From an uncultured Bacteroidales bacterium (GTDB taxonomy: Bacteria > Bacteroidota > Bacteroidia > Bacteroidales > Bacteroidaceae): a DNA stretch of 63,011 nt. The notes beneath the pieces are model-generated. The model searched no databases. It was not told the origin of the DNA and saw nothing but the letters and a program-made list of their open reading frames with translations. Below are positions 59,038 through 63,011 of this stretch, piece by piece. A program made the position numbers and the translations under genes. The stretch spans positions 1 through 63,011 of the forward strand of contig CACZAN010000023.1 in the NCBI GenBank assembly GCA_902779165.1. The letters run 5' to 3'. Each line of letters opens with the position of its first letter. Position 1 is the first letter of the stretch.

Positions 59038-61953
59038 TCATTTTGTCAGTTCTTGATACAATTTAAACAATTCTGCCACGCACTGGCTCTCAGTCATCGT
59101 CTTGACGTTGAAGCCATAAGCTTGCATGACAGCGCGGTCGTTTGCTTGATGTGCGCGGCGCAGTTCGAGGGGCATAGTAGCTTCATCATAGAGAGCGGCC
59201 AATGATGAGTCGGGATAGAGGGCGCGAGCGTCAAGGATGGATTGTGCCGTCTGCTCAATCTTCTCACGTTGCTCATCAGTAGGCAATGGCCAAGGAAAGT
59301 TATTGTAGATTAACTTATTTGAATAGCGGTAATCGCTTTTCAGACGTCCACCTACTGCTCTAACCCAAGCCATATGGACATTGCTCTCCATTACTCCAAA
59401 ATGGTAAAGACTGGCGTTTGCAACTATCAATGCTGCGTTGCTTGTAATGGTGTTTGAATCCATATACCCCATTGGTATATAACGTCTTCGCTCAGAGGAG
59501 GTGCTTGGAACCAAGAGGTATGAACTATCAGGATGTGAGATGTAGAAAAAGAGATGTGGGATATCTGCCTTTTCTCGTGTGGGTGCTGCTGTACTTGCAA
59601 GCCTAAGTTGTCGAACATTCTCTACTCGTTCTCTAAGTATTTTGCTGCTATGAATGATATCAGGACTTACGCCTTTCAACCAAAAGCAATATCTTATTTT
59701 ACGATTAATGAATTCTACAGCGCCGAGGAACGGTCGAATGTATGGAGCCAAATTAGGTTCTTTTTGCAGCACAAGGTCACGCTCTTCGGGAGTCAACAAC
59801 AGATTACCCCCATCGTTTGGCATATTACCAAAATCCATGATTGGAACATCAGATATTGGCTTGGTACGATTGTCAATAATGATGTTTTCAGAATCAACAA
59901 GAAATCCATTTATATTATTAACGCTTACAGGGTTGTTGGCAGTATAGAGGTACTTATGATTCCTTTCTTTATAGCTGAATCCGATTACAACACAATGTAC
60001 GTGAGCTTTCAAAGTGGCCTCACTATCCCATCGGAATGTACGATGAGCAAAATTGATGTATATGCCGTCTTCAATCAATAGTCCTAGAAGACTGGCTACA
60101 GCTTGCCCCTGAGTAATAGAGTTTGTTGAGACCAATGCCGCCTCAATATTTGTTCCTTTCATTATATCCACTGCCTTCTTATACCAACAGCAGACATAAT
60201 CCATATTACCTAAATTCTTCCATTTCTTGCCAAAAATAGATAACATGTCTTCTTTCTGGGAAGCTGACATTAATTTCCCGCCCACAAACGGCGGATTGCC
60301 CATGATGTAGTCAAAGGTGACATGACGTGTTTCAGGAGCCTTGGGCTTTGTGCGGAACTCATATTCCTCGCTATATAGGTTGATGTCGCCATACTTGATA
60401 ACAGGCTCGCTCACCATGTCTATCTTCTCTTCTTCTATGGGATATATGGTGGTGCGATGTGCCACGATGGTAGGATTCTTCTCCTTAACTTCCCACTCAT
60501 CCCAAGGCACTCGTAGCGCATTCCCCTCCCTGATATTCGCATAGCTCTTCAGCGGCAGGAAGTCGATGTCGTGCTGCACAATGCGCTCAGTTTCGGCCAG
60601 CATCTGCGCCTCGGAAATCCAGAGGGCGGTGGTGGCTACGGTGACGGCGAAGTCGTTGATTTCGATGCCGTAGAACTGATGGATGCTGACCTTGATGGGA
60701 TTCAGGAACTCGCCCATGAGGACTTGTCCGTGGTAGCGCTGGCGCAGGGCTTCGTTCTCCAGTCGGCGCAGGCTGAGGTAGGTCTCGGTGAGGAAGTTGC
60801 CGCTGCCGCAGGCGGGATCGAGGAAAGTGAGGCGAGCGAGGCGGTCCTGATAGGCTTCGAGCTTTCGCACACGGGTGCGCTCCACTTTCTCCTCAAGGAT
60901 GTCGTCCAGCTCGCGGCGCAGGTCGTTGAGGAACAGCGGGTCTATGACCTTATGGATGTTCTCGATGCTGGTGTAGTGCATGCCTCCGCTGCGGCGCGTC
61001 TCGGGGTTCAGGGTGCTCTCGAAGACGGCTCCGAAGATGGTGGGCGAGATTTCGCTCCAGTCGAAGTCCAGGCTGGCGTTTTGCAACAGTGTCTGCTTCA
61101 GCTCCTCGGTGAACTGCGGGATTTCTATCTTCTCCTCGAAGAGTCCGCCGTTGGTGTAGGGAAAGGCCTTGAGGTCGTCCTGCAGGTACTTGCTGCGCTG
61201 GTCGAGGGGCATGTTCAGGATTTCGAAGAGATCTTGCAGGGCGCGGCGCAAGTCTTTGGGCTCGTAGGAACTGAGGTAGTCGTGGAACTGGTCGTGGCGG
61301 AAGATGCCGGCATCCTCGGCATAGAGGCAGAAGACAATGCGCACGCAAAGGATGTTCAGCCACCGCAGGGCTTCGGGTGAGTTGTCGTCGTACTGTGCCA
61401 GCAGCGCGTCGTAGATGCGGCCTACGATTTCGCCAGCCTGCATCGACACCTCCATCTCCTTGGTGAGGTGTTCGTTCTTGGCATCAACGAGAAATGTGAG
61501 GCGGTAGTACTCTCGTCCGAGGTCTGCGAGCAGGATGCTCTCGGGCTCGCCGTTGGGCTGCTCCATGTCGTAGATCAGGAACTCTGCGAAGTTGCAAGTC
61601 ACGATCCATCGCGGATGCTCAGACAGCGGCATGTTGGCCACGTAGCGCTTGGCCTGCTGGAAAGGATTCAGGCGCGAACCGTCGCTCTGTGTCACCGGCG
61701 CGCGCAAATCCTTGCCCAGAGATTTCTGCTCTATGAGTACACGCGTGGAGCGGATGTGGCCGTCGATGAAGTTGGTCTTGTCGACCTTCACCTGCTCTTC
61801 GTAGCGGATGAAGTCGGAGATGTCCTCCACACCATAGACGTTGGTCAGCAGTTCGGCCCAGAAAATCTGCGAGTCGCCTTTCTCGTAGCCTCTGCCTGCC
61901 CATCGTTTGGCGAAGTCCGCCGCTGCTGCTGCCATCTGTTTCTCAGTCTTCAT
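59038..61953 (-). CDS. MmeI-like type IIG restriction-modification enzyme
   Basis: I use the ATG at 61953 (MKTEKQMAAAAADFAKRW, 971 residues). It lies behind a TATCTTTG box. The N-terminal part has a nuclease-type motif, D...LIEQKSLG (about 62-76), corresponding to the D-x-ExK of MmeI. The adenine methyltransferase core has motif I DPACGSGNFLTET (about 378-390) and motif IV NPPF (about 551). The C-terminal third (about 680-900), which would choose the target, has lower G+C than the first half. Such single-chain enzymes both modify and cut DNA. Without BREX or DISARM partners, this looks like a stand-alone type IIG system with two extra genes. Confidence 0.8.
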   Translation of the reverse strand: MKTEKQMAAAAADFAKRWAGRGYEKGDSQIFWAELLTNVYGVEDISDFIRYEEQVKVDKTNFIDGHIRSTRVLIEQKSLGKDLRAPVTQSDGSRLNPFQQAKRYVANMPLSEHPRWIVTCNFAEFLIYDMEQPNGEPESILLADLGREYYRLTFLVDAKNEHLTKEMEVSMQAGEIVGRIYDALLAQYDDNSPEALRWLNILCVRIVFCLYAEDAGIFRHDQFHDYLSSYEPKDLRRALQDLFEILNMPLDQRSKYLQDDLKAFPYTNGGLFEEKIEIPQFTEELKQTLLQNASLDFDWSEISPTIFGAVFESTLNPETRRSGGMHYTSIENIHKVIDPLFLNDLRRELDDILEEKVERTRVRKLEAYQDRLARLTFLDPACGSGNFLTETYLSLRRLENEALRQRYHGQVLMGEFLNPIKVSIHQFYGIEINDFAVTVATTALWISEAQMLAETERIVQHDIDFLPLKSYANIREGNALRVPWDEWEVKEKNPTIVAHRTTIYPIEEEKIDMVSEPVIKYGDINLYSEEYEFRTKPKAPETRHVTFDYIMGNPPFVGGKLMSASQKEDMLSIFGKKWKNLGNMDYVCCWYKKAVDIMKGTNIEAALVSTNSITQGQAVASLLGLLIEDGIYINFAHRTFRWDSEATLKAHVHCVVIGFSYKERNHKYLYTANNPVSVNNINGFLVDSENIIIDNRTKPISDVPIMDFGNMPNDGGNLLLTPEERDLVLQKEPNLAPYIRPFLGAVEFINRKIRYCFWLKGVSPDIIHSSKILRERVENVRQLRLASTAAPTREKADIPHLFFYISHPDSSYLLVPSTSSERRRYIPMGYMDSNTITSNAALIVANASLYHFGVMESNVHMAWVRAVGGRLKSDYRYSNKLIYNNFPWPLPTDEQREKIEQTAQSILDARALYPDSSLAALYDEATMPLELRRAHQANDRAVMQAYGFNVKTMTESQCVAELFKLYQELTK

Positions 61954-61982
61954 GTTTTGAGGTAATTTATTGTTTACGGGCA

Positions 61983-61990
61983 CAAAGATA
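61983..61990 (-). promoter_or_regulatory. Promoter -7 box of the MmeI-like operon
   Basis: The complement reads TATCTTTG, 29 bp before the ATG at 61953. The inverted copy of the 22-bp word (62032-62053) lies just upstream of the expected -33 region. Confidence 0.6.
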
Positions 61991-62031
61991 CACATTATTT
62001 TTGAGACAGCCACAAAATTTGGCGGAAAATT

Positions 62032-62053
62032 GTGCAAATGTGCAAAGTGCAAA
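62032..62053. repeat. 22-bp word, inverted copy
   Basis: This is the exact reverse complement of 53253-53274, except that the leading base pair of the extended match differs. It lies between the MmeI-like promoter and the AT-rich spacer. Confidence 0.6.
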
Positions 62054-62185
62054 CGTTTTTCGGAAAATGAAGAAAGGAAAATGGTTGTAATATAATAGTA
62101 ATATTATATGTAATATATTAATATATAAATAATTATAATATATACTATACTCTAATCTCCTCTTTCGCGCTCGGCTTAAAGTATT

Positions 62186-62207
62186 TGCACTTTGCACATT
62201 TGCACAT
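62186..62207. repeat. 22-bp word, right copy beside the cassette
   Basis: An exact direct copy of 53253-53274. The 62054-62185 stretch before it is A/T-rich (runs of atatta) with nothing else recognisable. Confidence 0.7.
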
Positions 62208-62227
62208 ATCGCTGCCTGCCGAAAGCC

Positions 62228-62315
62228 GTAACGTCCTCCGCCGAAAGACGTCACGTCCTCCACGAGAAGACGTGACGTCTTATTCCGCAGGACGTAACGT
62301 CTTCCAGAGGAGGGC
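62228..62315. repeat. 22-bp tandem array with GACGTNACGTC cores
   Basis: Four units of 22 bp begin GTAACGTCC, GTCACGTCC, GTGACGTCT and GTAACGTCT. At unit borders three cores read GACGTNACGTC, an 11-bp palindrome whose middle base varies. It lies between divergent genes, upstream of the HU-like promoter. The array at 40861-40932 is a relative. Confidence 0.85.
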
Positions 62316-62392
62316 CGCGAGAGGGGAGAAAATAGTTGCTGAAAAGAAGCAGAAAATAATTGCAGAAAAGCATGAAAAAAAGTGGTGAAAAA

Positions 62393-62424
62393 TTTGCATA
62401 TCTCGCTGATTTTTCGTACCTTTG
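62393..62424 (+). promoter_or_regulatory. Promoter of the HU-like gene
   Basis: TTTG (62393-62396), a 20-bp gap and TACCTTTG (62417-62424). The -7 region lies in a 23-bp block identical to 193-215. The leader is long (about 210 nt) and contains the tandem AT word and ggctgcgcgcg. Confidence 0.65.
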
Positions 62425-62639
62425 CAGTGTCAAAAGAAAAAAGATAATGTATAATTGATAATGTATAATGTATGATTTGGCTGCGCGCGCCGATTTGACA
62501 TGCTACATTTGACATTTGACATTCGCTTTCCGATTGACAACAACCACTTTCATTAACCTTAACTCCCGAAGCCCCAATAGGAGTTTCTCCGTAAAACCTG
62601 AAAAACACACACGGAGATTAGCAGGGGGCACCAAGTACG

Positions 62640-63011
62640 ATGAAGAAGATTCAGTATTCCCTGGCCCTGATGGCCAACCCCATCCACGAAGGGGACCCCA
62701 AGAAGGCCTATGCCAACCTCCAGCTCACCGGCATCGTAGGCACCCGCGAACTCGCCCAGCACATCATCGAGCACGGCTCCACGTTCAGCCGCGGCACCAT
62801 CGAGGGCATCATCAGCGACCTCGGCGTCTGCGTGCGTGAGTTCATCCTCCAGGGCTACAAGGTCGTCCTCGGCACCATCGGCTCCCTCGAACCCGAGATC
62901 AAGAGCTCCGGTGCCATCAGCCTCGAAGCCTTCACCGAGAGCAACATCGAGGACTACTACGTCAACTTCCGCCCCAGCGACGACCTCTCCGGCCTGCGCG
63001 CCGACGCCGAG
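62640..63011 (+). CDS. HU-like DNA-binding protein (partial, runs off the window)
   Basis: The ATG at 62640 opens a frame that is still open at the window end (124 codons). MKKIQYSLALMANPIHEGDPKKAY and later GTRELAQHIIEHGSTFSRGTIEGIISDLG and FRPSDDLSG match the larger Bacteroidales HU/IHF-like 'histone-like' family, not the 90-residue housekeeping HU. Members bind and bend DNA. In many Bacteroides genomes such a gene is next to VirE-N/DUF3987 genes and an N-acetylmuramoyl-L-alanine amidase. Here it diverges from the restriction operon. The C-terminus is missing only because the window ends. Confidence 0.8.
   Translation, partial: MKKIQYSLALMANPIHEGDPKKAYANLQLTGIVGTRELAQHIIEHGSTFSRGTIEGIISDLGVCVREFILQGYKVVLGTIGSLEPEIKSSGAISLEAFTESNIEDYYVNFRPSDDLSGLRADAE

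Noticed and set aside
53293-61953. A BREX or DISARM system around the methyltransferase
   Set aside because: No PglZ, BrxC, DrmA/DrmB or helicase of those systems is present. The methyltransferase also has its own nuclease-type motif, as in MmeI.
59038-62052. Start of the MmeI-like enzyme at 62052
   Set aside because: The extra 33 codons would read through the TATCTTTG promoter box and the 22-bp word. The ATG at 61953 fits better.

Overview
The window looks like chromosomal DNA of a Bacteroidales species, most likely a Prevotella-type gut or rumen plant-fibre degrader. The grounds are the Bacteroidetes promoter form (TAnnTTTG about 20 bp after a TTG-type -33 box) found many times, the rarity of Shine-Dalgarno sequences, a TonB-dependent receptor, secreted proteins ending in a short 'N/D-L-x-G-x-R ... 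GxY' tail, and the families present (GH28/GH105/PL10/CE8, GH8, GH92, GH115, GH-A-like). No genus marker is present, so the genus is an inference.

Layout. 1-3.0 kb: a probable 6S-like structured RNA, a PrsW-type membrane protease and an ECF-like sigma factor paired with a one-TM protein. 3.2-3.9 kb: a MntA/HepT-type nucleotidyltransferase-HEPN pair. 4.0-7.4 kb: a structured leader, a large secreted protein and a 61-residue peptide. 7.9-10.6 kb: a multidomain secreted glycosidase-like protein (minus strand). 10.7-15.1 kb: housekeeping genes (tRNA-Cys, tilS, tRNA-Gly, NhaD-type antiporter, rarA). 15.3-20.1 kb: GH92 mannosidase, YjbH-like protein and GH8 exo-oligoxylanase. 20.2-21.9 kb: umuDC. 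22.0-26.2 kb: iron alcohol dehydrogenase, EamA transporter, and a thioredoxin / 2-hydroxyacid dehydrogenase / thioesterase cluster. 26.2-33.7 kb: a 1532-residue four-enzyme pectinase, a LOG-like protein and a secreted esterase. 33.7-36.2 kb: a metal-type TonB receptor behind a His/Cys-rich membrane protein. 36.3-40.5 kb: two multidomain esterases. 41.1-43.1 kb: serS, rpmA, rplU (minus). 43.3-49.6 kb: an esterase-SGNH fusion with an epimerase, a BASS transporter and GH115 alpha-glucuronidase. 49.6-52.9 kb: a lipoprotein, an ABC exporter and a small protein. 53.3-63.0 kb: a compact cassette described below.

The carbohydrate-active genes form a coherent but dispersed set for pectin (GH28-GH105-PL10-CE8), glucuronoxylan (GH115, GH8 and several CE1/SGNH/SASA esterases) and mannose-containing glycans (GH92). 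No SusC/SusD pair lies in the window.

The most unusual part is 53.3-63.0 kb. A BT4734-like primase-type protein and a DUF3987-like P-loop protein are followed (going upstream on the minus strand) by two unrecognised proteins, a terminator, two more unrecognised proteins and a single-chain MmeI-like restriction-modification enzyme. An HU-like DNA-binding protein diverges from the enzyme and runs off the window. Copies of a 22-bp word lie at both edges. Between genes, three arrays with palindromic cores repeat every 22 bp, and there is a dispersed hairpin family in which both stem sides change together. These have no obvious function and deserve attention.
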